Of a DNA stretch of 64,000 nt, positions 10,465-19,001 are shown piece after piece (position 1 is the stretch's first letter; each line of letters opens with the position of its first letter). Origin of the DNA: Burkholderiaceae bacterium (lineage in GTDB: Bacteria > Pseudomonadota > Gammaproteobacteria > Burkholderiales > Burkholderiaceae_C); the NCBI GenBank assembly GCA_024710165.1, contig JANJVG010000004.1, positions 1 through 64,000 of the forward strand, written 5' to 3'. The notes below the pieces were generated by a model that worked only from the letters and a program-made list of their open reading frames with translations, was not told where the DNA came from and made no database searches. The position numbers were made by a program, and so were the translations under genes.

Positions 10465-11313
10465 TTACGGGGCCATGCTGGCCATGGCTTCGCCCAGGCG
10501 GATGGGGCGGGCCGGTGCCCAGGCGGGATTGAACTGCAGCGGCCCGCGGGGAAACAGCATCACCACCGTGGAGCCCAGCAGGAACCGTCCCATTTCCTCG
10601 CCCTGCCCGAGCGTGATGGAGCGGTCGTGGTAATCCCATTGGCGCACCGTGCCCGGGCGCGGCGGGTTCACCACCCCATGCCACACGGTCGCCATGCTGC
10701 CCACGATGGTGGCACCCACCAGCACCAGCACAAAAGGCCCGCGGGGCCCATCGAATACGCAGACCACGCGCTCGTTGCGCGCAAACAGCCCGGGCACGCC
10801 GCGTGCGGTGGCGGGATTGACCGAAAACAGATCTCCCGGCACATGCACCATGCGACGCAACTGTCCTTCGCAGGGCATGTGAATGCGGTGGTAATCGCGC
10901 GGGCTCAGGTACAAGGTGGCAAAGTGGCCGCCTTCAAACTCGGTTGCAAGCTGCGCATCTCCGCCGACCAGCGCCGTGGTGGTGTAGTGGTGCCCCTTGG
11001 CCTGGAAAATCTGGTCGCCCTGCACCGGTCCGAACTGGCTGATCGCGCCGTCAACCGGGCAGATCAGATCGGCAGCAGCCAGGGGGCGGGCACCTGACCG
11101 CAGCGGACGGGTGAAAAAATCATTGAAGCTGGCGTAGCTGGCCGGGTCGGGGTTGGCGGCCTCTGACAGGTCTACACCGTAGCGGGCCACAAAGCGGCGA
11201 ATCAGCGCGGTGGTCAGTGCACCGCCGCGTGCGCAGGCGATGCGTCCTGCCGCTACAGTGAGGGCCCTCTGGGGCATCAGGTACTGGGGCAGTACGGCAA
11301 GGCGGTCGGACAC
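10465..11313 (-). CDS. psd: Phosphatidylserine decarboxylase
   Basis: LGSTVVMLFPRG (LGST autocleavage motif), CPVDGAISQFGPVQGDQIFQAKG. Confidence 0.92.
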   Translation of the reverse strand: MSDRLAVLPQYLMPQRALTVAAGRIACARGGALTTALIRRFVARYGVDLSEAANPDPASYASFNDFFTRPLRSGARPLAAADLICPVDGAISQFGPVQGDQIFQAKGHHYTTTALVGGDAQLATEFEGGHFATLYLSPRDYHRIHMPCEGQLRRMVHVPGDLFSVNPATARGVPGLFARNERVVCVFDGPRGPFVLVLVGATIVGSMATVWHGVVNPPRPGTVRQWDYHDRSITLGQGEEMGRFLLGSTVVMLFPRGPLQFNPAWAPARPIRLGEAMASMAP

Positions 11314-11685
11314 GGCGGTGAGGGTGTGTAGTGGAGCAAGCGAACCATTCTATCGGCCTACCCGAACGGCCACGGGTGGCGCCAGAGCTACCGCTTACAT
11401 CGAAAGCGCTCTGCGGCTGCACGGCGCCAGGCCTTGCTCCCGGCCCAGGCCTCTGCGCAGGCAAGCCACATCGCGGTACAATTGCAAGGCTCATGCACAG
11501 CGCCTTGCCTGTCCATTGATGCCGTCTCTCCCGGCATTCTTTCTGAACTGCGCCCCGGGTGCAGCGAACCCCTCAGCACGCAAAGCACACCGCGCCTGCC
11601 CTTGCAGACAGGCGTTTGACCCTGTGGGGAGAACGCAATTTCGCAGGCGCCGTACACAGACTGAATCGTTTTTTAGAGATTGAAC

Positions 11686-11943
11686 ATGGCCAAAGAATAA
11701 CTCATTGAAATGCAGGGCAGCGTCACCGAAGTGCTGCCAGACTCCCGTTTTCGCGTCACGCTGGACAACGGTCACCAACTGATTGCCTACACCGGCGGCA
11801 AGATGCGCAAGCACCACATCCGCATCCTCGCGGGCGACAAGGTGTCCCTGGAGTTGTCTCCCTACGACCTGACCAAGGGTCGCATTACCTTCCGCCATCT
11901 GGCCGGTCGCGGCCCCGGGCCAGGCCAGTCGGCTTCCCGCTGA
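11686..11943 (+). pseudogene. infA: Translation initiation factor IF-1 paralog with in-frame TAA at codon 5 (MAKE*LIEMQG...); downstream ORF from ATG 11710 intact
   Basis: ATG 11686 gcc aaa gaa TAA(11698-11700) ctc att gaa ATG(11710) cag ggc; rest is canonical IF-1 ([49 protein letters not shown]). Confidence 0.85.
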
Positions 11944-12035
11944 GGTACCCCAGGTCCAGGGACTGGCCTGAAAAGCAAATATTCATGCCCGGCCTCCTGA
12001 AATTGGGGTATTTGTCGGGTTAGAATGCCAGCTGT

Positions 12036-12112
12036 CGGAGCGTAGCGCAGCCTGGTAGCGCATCTGCTTTGGGAGCAGAGGGTCGCGAGTTCGAATCCCG
12101 CCGCTCCGACCA
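12036..12112 (+). tRNA. tRNA-Pro (anticodon TGG)
   Basis: cggagcg...cgctccgacca; anticodon stem tctgc/gcaga, loop tttggga; encoded CCA; TYC arm ttcgaatc. Confidence 0.95.
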
Positions 12113-12116
12113 TTGT
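12064..12116 (+). repeat. attL core (53 bp, tRNA-Pro 3' part)
   Basis: ctgctttgggagcagagggtcgcgagttcgaatcccgccgctccgaccattgt identical to 55342-55394. Confidence 0.95.
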
Positions 12117-12122
12117 ACGTAA

Positions 12123-12154
12123 GGGCTCCTAGCTATCAAGTTAGGAGCCCTTTT
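12123..12154 (+). terminator. Phage-supplied Rho-independent terminator downstream of the restored tRNA-Pro
   Basis: gggctccta / taggagccc perfect 9-bp arms followed by TTTT. Confidence 0.75.
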
Positions 12155-12413
12155 CGCTTTCTGTTAGACAGGTGTCTAACGGCCTGTGCTTTCCGCATGT
12201 GCTGCGATAGCCAGTTGGCGTGGGCGTACCGCATGAAACAGTCTCCCAGCATCCCGGCTCGTCGCAAGCCAAGTACAGCGAGTCAATGCTCTTGCACTTC
12301 GGGCATCCCCATACTTTCTCGCCTGGGTCAAACGGGTGTGGCGCACACAGCACCTCGTCACTTGTCCCGCGCCAGTTGCAACGTCTGGCGTCACATACTT
12401 GTCGTGTCGTCAT
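12141..12413 (-). CDS. Cys-rich zinc-ribbon-like phage hypothetical protein
   Basis: 90 aa, multiple Cys pairs (WGCPKC, CDEPGCWETVSCGTP). Confidence 0.55.
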   Translation of the reverse strand: MTTRQVCDARRCNWRGTSDEVLCAPHPFDPGEKVWGCPKCKSIDSLYLACDEPGCWETVSCGTPTPTGYRSTCGKHRPLDTCLTESEKGS

Positions 12414-12430
12414 GTTTTCTCCAATGATTT

Positions 12431-13456
12431 TTAACGGGTCGCCGTGGACTTGATCGCCTTCTTGTTGCGAATGTAGTCCGCAGTCTGGGCTTGGGTGCTG
12501 TGCGCTCCCATCCTTTGCGCGGCGATGATGCCGCTCCTTTCGTCCACGTCTGTCAGGGCTTTGGCCCGCAAGTCCCTGAACTGGGTGTTCGGAATGCCCG
12601 CCCGCTGGGTGCCACGCTTCCAGGCCGTGGACGCCCCGCTGTAGGTGTACCGCTGGCCGTCCTGTTTGCAGAACACATGGCGCAGGTTGGCATTGGGAAA
12701 AGAGCGCAGGCGGGCCACCAGCTTTTCGAGCCTGGGCGTCCACCCAATCAGCACTTCGACCCCGGTGGAATGCAGCGTCTTGCCGGGTTGGAACAGGATT
12801 CCCTGCTTGCCAATCTCCGACCACTCCATCCTCAGCAAGTCACTCGCCCGTTGCCCTGTCAGATAGGCCATTTCCACAAGGCAGCAGATCATGGGGCCGC
12901 TGGGCGTGCGCTTGCCGTCCTTGCCGTAGCAGATGCCCACCTTGATGCGGCGCAGTTCGGAGTCGGTGATGTACCGGCGCCTGGCCTTTGTGGTCATGGT
13001 GCGCAAGCTGTCCACCGGATTCGATCCCGGCTCGCGCAAGCCACGTTCCTCCGCATACCGCATCAGCTCCCTGAGCATGGCCCGGTATGCGTTGTACGTC
13101 CGGGGCTTGTCGCGCAGCAGCTTCAGAAAGTCCACGATGTGCGGCGGGCGAATGTCGCAGGCGCGGAACTCGGCAAAGGCTTGGGCAATGGCCCGCGTCT
13201 GGTAGGCGTCGTTGGCCTGCGTCTTTTTGCTGTGCCGACTGCCCACGTCACGCAGCCAATCCGCGATCATTCTGGGCATGGTGTCGGCCTGTATCTCGGC
13301 TGTCTCAATGTCCGCCAGCGCCCGGTACATGGCCGGTATGCCGTCAGCAATTGAGCACAGCCGCGTCCATATGCGCTTGTCGCCTTGCGCCGCAACATGC
13401 CAGAACGCGCCATGTTTGCGGTACACACGCGGAGGCAGGTCACGACGCGCTTTCAT
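12431..13456 (-). CDS. int: Tyrosine recombinase/integrase
   Basis: Core-domain segments YLTGQRASDLLRMEWSEI, FRDLRAKALTDVDE; located next to attL. Confidence 0.9.
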   Translation of the reverse strand: MKARRDLPPRVYRKHGAFWHVAAQGDKRIWTRLCSIADGIPAMYRALADIETAEIQADTMPRMIADWLRDVGSRHSKKTQANDAYQTRAIAQAFAEFRACDIRPPHIVDFLKLLRDKPRTYNAYRAMLRELMRYAEERGLREPGSNPVDSLRTMTTKARRRYITDSELRRIKVGICYGKDGKRTPSGPMICCLVEMAYLTGQRASDLLRMEWSEIGKQGILFQPGKTLHSTGVEVLIGWTPRLEKLVARLRSFPNANLRHVFCKQDGQRYTYSGASTAWKRGTQRAGIPNTQFRDLRAKALTDVDERSGIIAAQRMGAHSTQAQTADYIRNKKAIKSTATR

Positions 13457-13671
13457 GCCAGCCTCAAAAACGGATTGCGCACGGCCGGCTCCTTCGCGGG
13501 CTTGTCGCCTGCACATACGGCGTCATAGTGTGCGCGCTCAAGAATCACATTGCCAGCGGCTGAGATTCTGGCGCGGTAGAAGCCCTGGCGGTGCAGCTCG
13601 TCAAGCTGGCGCTTGGGCGTGCGGTAGCCTGTCACGCCTGCCAGTTCGTCGCTTGAGAGAATGATGCTCAT
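13453..13671 (-). CDS. DUF4224-like small protein (possible excisionase)
   Basis: 72 aa, LSSDELAGVTGYRTPKRQLDELHRQGF; overlaps integrase start. Confidence 0.65.
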   Translation of the reverse strand: MSIILSSDELAGVTGYRTPKRQLDELHRQGFYRARISAAGNVILERAHYDAVCAGDKPAKEPAVRNPFLRLA

Positions 13672-13744
13672 GGCATTGCCTCCGGTGTGTCGTCAAAGTC
13701 GGGGATTGGCTGGCGCTTGTCGCGCTGGTTGCGGGCGCGGCGGC

Positions 13745-14017
13745 TCATGCGCCGAGTCCCGCCCACGGGTTGAACCGCACTGCTGGCTGGGGCATTTTCA
13801 GGGTACGTGGCCGCGATGGCCTGCGCTGCGGCATCCTCTCCCTGTACTCCCGAGACAGCGCAAGGTAGCGCTCGCTGCTGCCGGTGTACGTGGCTTTGTA
13901 GCTGTCGTCGTAGCTGACCTCCAGCCGATCATCCAGCGCGGCGCGGCGCAGCAGCTTTGATGCGTCGGCTTCTTTGATGCGGTAGCGCTCGGCGAACTCG
14001 AGGACTGTCAGGCGCAT
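13745..14017 (-). CDS. Phage hypothetical protein
   Basis: 90 aa ORF in a tightly packed leftward operon. Confidence 0.5.
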   Translation of the reverse strand: MRLTVLEFAERYRIKEADASKLLRRAALDDRLEVSYDDSYKATYTGSSERYLALSREYRERMPQRRPSRPRTLKMPQPAVRFNPWAGLGA

Positions 14018-14224
14018 TTATCGCTCCAGGCTATTTGTGGATAGTTGCGGATGGCAGCGACGTCGCTCCGTCATCCGCTCCAAAAGCAGAGCGCACGCTT
14101 TTCGCTCTGCTTCGGAGGCAAGGGCGGCGAAGGCGCGGAAGCGATTAAGTGCCTCGTCCGTTGCGCTGTCTGCAAGCTCAAAGCCCGCTTCGCGCGCCAT
14201 GCGGATGATGTCTTCGCGGCTCAT
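14018..14224 (-). CDS. Phage hypothetical protein
   Basis: 68 aa; 4-bp overlap with upstream ORF. Confidence 0.5.
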   Translation of the reverse strand: MSREDIIRMAREAGFELADSATDEALNRFRAFAALASEAERKACALLLERMTERRRCHPQLSTNSLER

Positions 14225-14856
14225 GGCTTGCCCTCCAGCCGCGCGCGGGCGGCGTCGATGATTTTCCGAGCGCTGCCCTGGGCCACCTTAGGTGCGAACA
14301 GCACCCACATGTTGTAGCCGCTACCATGCCCATGCTTGGCATCCCACTCGGGCATTTCGCGGTAGAAAATGTTTTTGTCGAGCCAGTCCAAACGGGCAGT
14401 ATCCAGCTCATTCTCCTGCGATGCGGGCGAGGGCTGGGTGGTGGGCGCGGCGGCGAAGTTCGGTTTCGCGTCCTGAACCAGCAATGTGACGCCATGCTTG
14501 TCTGCGATGTCGTCCATCACTTCGGTGACTGTACCGAAGTACCTATGCCCAGCATCGTGATCGCCTGTGCTCACATCAACAGACACCGTCATGCCTTCAA
14601 TAACGCTGCGCAGTTCATCGCTCAGTCTGCCACTCGGCCCCGCCACAGCGGCAGGCGCTTCCTGTGCGGCCCGCAGCGCCTCAATCTCCAGCCGAGCGGC
14701 TGCGTAGCCGATGCGCAGGGTTTCGTTTTCGGCGTGCATCCGCTGCATCTCGTCCGACACTTCGCGCGCTTCCTTCACGGTCAACGTGACCGGATCGCGC
14801 ACCATCGCAAGCTCAGTCGCCCAGCAGAACGCCTCGGGTTGTGTGTTGTCTGTCAT
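14221..14856 (-). CDS. Phage hypothetical protein
   Basis: 211 aa; ATGA overlaps on both sides. Confidence 0.6.
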   Translation of the reverse strand: MTDNTQPEAFCWATELAMVRDPVTLTVKEAREVSDEMQRMHAENETLRIGYAAARLEIEALRAAQEAPAAVAGPSGRLSDELRSVIEGMTVSVDVSTGDHDAGHRYFGTVTEVMDDIADKHGVTLLVQDAKPNFAAAPTTQPSPASQENELDTARLDWLDKNIFYREMPEWDAKHGHGSGYNMWVLFAPKVAQGSARKIIDAARARLEGKP

Positions 14857-15062
14857 GGCTCAATCCTCATAGGGCACGTTCCGTCCACGAATGCGGGCGG
14901 GTTCATGTGTGTCTGGTGGTCTGGGTGGCCTGGTTCGCGCCTGCGGCATTTGATGCATTCTCTGTGGCGCCGGTTGTCGGGGAAAAGCGCGGCGGCAATG
15001 TCTCCGACTGTGCGGTTGACCATGACGCCTTTGCAGCGCGCTACGTCGTAGGGCGTGGTCAT
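14853..15062 (-). CDS. Small Cys-containing phage hypothetical protein
   Basis: 69 aa; overlaps neighbours by 4 bp. Confidence 0.45.
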   Translation of the reverse strand: MTTPYDVARCKGVMVNRTVGDIAAALFPDNRRHRECIKCRRREPGHPDHQTHMNPPAFVDGTCPMRIEP

Positions 15063-15301
15063 CTGCGTATCTCCACAAGTGCTTTGCTCAGATCAAGGCT
15101 GGCGCGCTTGACTGCTGCGGTGTACTTCCCGTAGTAGAAGACGTCTTCCGGGTGCGGCTTGCTGGTTGCATGGTCGTAATTTCCGGCTGCATTTTGTGTG
15201 GAGCTGTACCGTGTCCATCCTGCGCATCGCTCCATGTCGTCAATGCGTTGTAGAAGGCGGGCGACTTCGGCCTTGATGGCGTCGATTTCTTTTCGCTTCA
15301 C
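15059..15301 (-). CDS. Phage hypothetical protein
   Basis: 80 aa; 4-bp overlaps. Confidence 0.55.
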   Translation of the reverse strand: MKRKEIDAIKAEVARLLQRIDDMERCAGWTRYSSTQNAAGNYDHATSKPHPEDVFYYGKYTAAVKRASLDLSKALVEIRR

Positions 15302-15558
15302 GACTCACCCCCCTTCACCCGATCTTCGGCAATCACATTCAGGGCATCCATGATCCGGCCTGCCAGCCCGTTCAGGCGGGCATCGCTATCGTCGTCGCCG
15401 GGCACTTGCATCAGCGCGTCAATCACCGGAAGGCACTCGCCCAGCAGCGAGCACAGCACGCGGCGCTGGCCCCGTAGCTTTGCCATTTCTGCGGCACCAT
15501 CGCGGAATCCTTCGGCGGCTGCTGTTGCCATGTCGGCTGGGGTAAATTGGTCTGTCAT
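15298..15558 (-). CDS. Phage hypothetical protein
   Basis: 86 aa; RBS aaggag upstream. Confidence 0.5.
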   Translation of the reverse strand: MTDQFTPADMATAAAEGFRDGAAEMAKLRGQRRVLCSLLGECLPVIDALMQVPGDDDSDARLNGLAGRIMDALNVIAEDRVKGGES

Positions 15559-15573
15559 TTCGTGTTCTCCTTC

Positions 15574-15941
15574 ATGCTAACTCCTGGTATTCATCCGGCA
15601 CTTCGACGGAGTGGCCTATCTCCCGCAGGACGATGTGCTCTGCACAGCGCTATTTGCAGCGTCTCACCAGTTGCCTCGCGGTCAACAAGTGTTGCAGTCC
15701 AAACTCCGTCCGCGCACACGAGAGACATGCGCTTTCCGGCAAACTGCCCCAGCTTCGGAATCCATTTCGGGTCGTCGTGGAACACAGGGACACTCCGGCT
15801 ATACCCGTGTGTGACGATGCTTGTGCGGGGCCAGAACCAGCCAGCTTGGCGGGGCGCCACCGCTGGCGAATACACGCCGTTGACTGCAACACCTACTGCG
15901 TAATCAAGGGCGCGGCCCGTGAGGGTATGGGTTTTGGTCAT
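15574..15941 (-). pseudogene. DUF2591-like phage protein, apparently frameshifted near its C-terminus
   Basis: Frame 1 gives MTKTHTLTGRALDYAVGVAV...LQIALC; a second frame then gives CAEHIVLREIGHSVEVPDEYQELA* ending just before the next gene's RBS. Confidence 0.55.
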
Positions 15942-15950
15942 GCGGGCACC

Positions 15951-16508
15951 TCAAATCGCCATCACATGCACCCCATCGGGCAGATGGTCGATGCGGCCAA
16001 AAATTTCGCGGATGCGCTTTTCTGTGGCGCGGTGGCAGCGCACCATGGTGCGGGCTGGCAGGCATTCCAGCGCGGTCTGGTAGTCCTCCAGCACGGCGCG
16101 CACGGCCTGCAGGCCGGGGCCGTCCAGGCGCATGGGCTTGCCATCAAACGCACGCTCGCCCGCCTTTGCCATGGCGGTGATGGCGTCGAGCAGCAGGCCG
16201 CTGGTGTCGGCAATCTCCACGGGCTGGCCGTCGCAGCCGCGCCAGTGGCTGGCGATGGTCTTGCCTGTGGTGGCGTCTTTCACCGGTGCTTCGCCGCAGA
16301 GCACTAGCGTTTCGAGCAGGTTGACTGCATCGCTGATGACGCGCCAGGCTTCATTGCCGGGCCGGGGGGCGTGCATCATTTCGTTCAGCGCGTCGGCCAT
16401 GCGCGTGAGCTGGTGGCGACGGGTGTGCGCGGGCATGGGGGCGCTGTCGCTGGCGAAGAGTTCGTGCACCAGGCTGTAGTGGGTTTTGGGTTGGCGTTTG
16501 CGGGTCAT
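15951..16508 (-). CDS. Phage hypothetical protein
   Basis: 185 aa, 4-bp overlap with upstream gene. Confidence 0.6.
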   Translation of the reverse strand: MTRKRQPKTHYSLVHELFASDSAPMPAHTRRHQLTRMADALNEMMHAPRPGNEAWRVISDAVNLLETLVLCGEAPVKDATTGKTIASHWRGCDGQPVEIADTSGLLLDAITAMAKAGERAFDGKPMRLDGPGLQAVRAVLEDYQTALECLPARTMVRCHRATEKRIREIFGRIDHLPDGVHVMAI

Positions 16509-16981
16509 GCCACCCCCTCCACCCGACCATCCCGATACACCCGCTGGTTAAACCAGCGGCTGGGCAGGGCAAAGGCATCCATTGCGCCGGGGCGGGCGCC
16601 GAAGGGGCGCAGCTCGGGGCAGGTGTACGGCGCGCCGCGCATCACGCTGTTGCAGATGATGGCCCGGGCCGTGGCGCCCATGGCCGGGATGGGTGCGGGG
16701 CCGTAGGGGGTGGCGGTGGCCATGATGTCTTGCAGGCCCGCGCCGGGCTTGGGGCGGGCGGTGCGGTGGATGTGGGCCGACTCGGGGTTGGCCTTGCGCG
16801 CGCGGTTGTCTTCTTTGCGCAGTCGGATGCGGTTGGCCCGGCCCGAGAGGCTGAGCACGGGGCGGCCAATGAGGTCAGCCAGGGCTTGGTCGGGCATCAG
16901 GCCGAAGTGCTGACGCAGCAGGGCGTCTTCTTCGGGGCGCCAGGCGTTGCGGTTGGGGTTGTTGTTGAAGGTCATGGTCAT
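16505..16981 (-). CDS. Phage protein with Myb/SANT-like N-terminal region
   Basis: NAWRPEEDALLRQHFGLMPDQALADLIGRPVLSLSGRANRIRL. Confidence 0.55.
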   Translation of the reverse strand: MTMTFNNNPNRNAWRPEEDALLRQHFGLMPDQALADLIGRPVLSLSGRANRIRLRKEDNRARKANPESAHIHRTARPKPGAGLQDIMATATPYGPAPIPAMGATARAIICNSVMRGAPYTCPELRPFGARPGAMDAFALPSRWFNQRVYRDGRVEGVA

Positions 16982-17622
16982 GCGGCAGTGGTTGCGGTGG
17001 GTGGGATGGCGGCTGCGGCCTGCAGGCGGGCGCGGTCGAGCTGCTCAAAGCGCTGGATGAAGTCGTCACGCCAGTGGTGCCACTGGCAGGCCGTGCGCTC
17101 GGGGGTGTTCAGCCGCAGCTTGGCGGTGGGTACTTCGGCGCCGGGGGCGTCGAGCACGGGCCAGGGCATGCAGGCTTCGTGCGCAAAGGGCAGTAGGTCG
17201 CGCCGCTCGGTGGCCAGGGCCACGAGGTCGGCTCGCTTGATAGCGGCGCGGTGGGCGGTGTGCGCGGCGCGGATCTGGAATGCCTCGCGCACCAGCAGGG
17301 CCTGGGTGTTCTCGAAGGCCATCCATGCCATGCCCAGCACCTGTTTGACGGGCGTGGCGGCGTCGCCGCAATAGGCCTCGTGTGCGTCGTGCAGCAGGGC
17401 GGCCATTTGGGCGTGGCAGTCCAGGCCGTCGGCCTGCACCAGGTCGCACACCAGCAGGCTGTGCTCTGCCACGCTGTAGGGGCGGGCGGCGTGGCCGGTG
17501 TAGCGGTTGATCTGCGCCAGGGCGTGGGCGATTTCTTCAATCTGCGGGGTGTTGCCGGGGCGCAGGGCAGAGCACGCGCCCAGGTGGTGCTCGCGGCCGG
17601 TGGCGGTGAGGAGCCAGGTCAT
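16978..17622 (-). CDS. HD-domain phosphohydrolase
   Basis: YSVAEHSLLVCDLV...AALLHDAHEAYCGDAATPVKQVLG. Confidence 0.8.
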   Translation of the reverse strand: MTWLLTATGREHHLGACSALRPGNTPQIEEIAHALAQINRYTGHAARPYSVAEHSLLVCDLVQADGLDCHAQMAALLHDAHEAYCGDAATPVKQVLGMAWMAFENTQALLVREAFQIRAAHTAHRAAIKRADLVALATERRDLLPFAHEACMPWPVLDAPGAEVPTAKLRLNTPERTACQWHHWRDDFIQRFEQLDRARLQAAAAIPPTATTAA

Positions 17623-18002
17623 GCCTTGCCCGCCCCGCCTGCTGCGGCCTCGGCGCCCAGGGCGGCATAGGCTGCGCCGTCGAGGTAGTCGTCTGGGTTG
17701 TACCGGCCATTGCGCGCGGTGTTGGCTGCGCGCACCAGCTTCAAGGTCTGCATAAAGGCCCAGCCCTGGCGCTCGCTCAGGGCCGTGCCCTCGATGGCGT
17801 TGAACGCGGCCACGGTGGCGGCCATGCTGCGCTCTTGCGCCTGGCCATCCTGGCTGGTGTCGCGCTCCTGCCCGCGCTGCAGGATGGTGGTGGCGGCGCT
17901 TTGGAGCATTCGCACCGGGTAGGGGTGGCTGATGCTGGCGGGCGGCTCGGCTGCGGGCGCCGGGCGGGCGATGGCGGGGCGGATGGGGCGGGGTTTGGTC
18001 AT
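17619..18002 (-). CDS. DUF6378-like phage protein
   Basis: FNAIEGTALSERQGWAFMQTLKLVRAANTARNGRYNPDDYLDGAAYAALGAEA. Confidence 0.65.
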   Translation of the reverse strand: MTKPRPIRPAIARPAPAAEPPASISHPYPVRMLQSAATTILQRGQERDTSQDGQAQERSMAATVAAFNAIEGTALSERQGWAFMQTLKLVRAANTARNGRYNPDDYLDGAAYAALGAEAAAGGAGKA

Positions 18003-18027
18003 GTCGGGCTGGTGGTGGGTGAATGGG

Positions 18028-18388
18028 TCATGCGGCCACGCTGGCCGGTTGCTCTTGGGTTGATAGCTGCTGGCGCACGGCTGGCGTGCCTTTGGGTTCG
18101 ATTTGTATGCAAACCACCCGGGCGCGAATTTCGGGCACGTTGGCCTGGCCCAGGTGCGAGCGGGCTGCGCTCCAGCTGCACGCGCAGCACGGCGCCGGGC
18201 TCCGGCAGGTGCTGGTGCTGCGCATGCCAGGCGCGGGCCGCGTCGCCCACCCAGCGCACGCGCCAGGCCTCGGTCTCGTGCGTGCCCTGGCGGTCGAGCA
18301 GCAGCAGGGTCAGGCGCCACGCGCCATCGGGCGCCGTGTCGACCACGGGCCGCGTGCGGCTGAGGTACAGGGTGCCGGTGTGGTGCAT
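18028..18388 (-). pseudogene. Phage hypothetical protein split by an apparent +1 frameshift
   Basis: N-terminal frame ...LPEPGAVLRVQLERS then second frame HLGQANVPEIRARVVCIQIEPKGTPAVRQQLSTQEQPASVAA*; one extra C in AGCCCGCTCG would explain it. Confidence 0.55.
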
Positions 18389-18411
18389 GGTGCTATTTGT
18401 TTTGTAGCTAC

Positions 18412-18434
18412 TAGCGCTTGCCCATCAAGCGCTA
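18412..18434. repeat. Copy of dispersed host-type palindromic repeat inside prophage
   Basis: tagcgcttg cccat caagcgcta, perfect 9-bp arms, preceded by tagctac. Confidence 0.6.
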
Positions 18435-18700
18435 AGGGCCGTTTTGACCAAACAAACTACCCCGGCCACGCACACCAGCAGCACCAGGGCGATGGCAGCC
18501 AGTTCGGCGCGGGTGGGTGGGGCGTCTGCCAGGTGGTGGCCCCGCGCGCCCAAGGGCTCGGGCACCTCGCAGGCGGTGGGGCAGGGGCAGGGCGCGCGGC
18601 CCTGCTGGCATTGGTCGGCGCTGCACATGCGGTGCGAGCGGCGCGGCGCTGGGGTGCAGCCGTTGCAGGGCTGGGCGCGGTGGGTGGTGGTGCTGGTCAT
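18425..18700 (-). CDS. Small Cys-rich membrane-anchored phage hypothetical protein
   Basis: 91 aa from ATG at 18700 with C-terminal TM (LAAIALVLLVCVAGVVCLV). Confidence 0.5.
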   Translation of the reverse strand: MTSTTTHRAQPCNGCTPAPRRSHRMCSADQCQQGRAPCPCPTACEVPEPLGARGHHLADAPPTRAELAAIALVLLVCVAGVVCLVKTALSA

Positions 18701-18843
18701 TTCAGCCACCCGGCCAGCACGGCCAGCGCCACGCCGTTGATCAAGCCCACGGCCATGCCGCTGTACCAGCCTGCGGCCCATTCGCGCTGGGCGGCTTGTT
18801 CCACCACGGGCAGGGTGGTGGGCTTCATGGGGCGGGTGGTCAT
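18697..18843 (-). CDS. Small TM phage protein (48 aa)
   Basis: MTTRPMKPTTLPVVEQAAQREWAAGWYSGMAVGLINGVALAVLAGWLK; ATGA overlaps on both sides. Confidence 0.5.
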   Translation of the reverse strand: MTTRPMKPTTLPVVEQAAQREWAAGWYSGMAVGLINGVALAVLAGWLK

Positions 18844-19001
18844 GCGGCGCCCCCTGTCAGCCGCAGGGGCTTGGCCGTGATGGTTTGCGCGCCGTGCAGG
18901 GCAATGGCGTCGGCAATGGCCTGGCAGGGGCCGGTGGCCAGGGCGATGTATTGCAGGCCGGCGCAGGTGATGCGGTAGGGGCGCAGGGTGGGGGGGGTCA
19001 T
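18840..19001 (-). CDS. Small phage hypothetical protein
   Basis: MTPPTLRPYRITCAGLQYIALATGPCQAIADAIALHGAQTITAKPLRLTGGAA; 4-bp overlaps. Confidence 0.5.
   Translation of the reverse strand: MTPPTLRPYRITCAGLQYIALATGPCQAIADAIALHGAQTITAKPLRLTGGAA

Noticed and set aside
11862-12113. Minus-strand ORF starting MVGAAGFELATLCSQSRCATRLRYAPTAG
   Set aside because: Antisense translation of tRNA-Pro; a common spurious prediction
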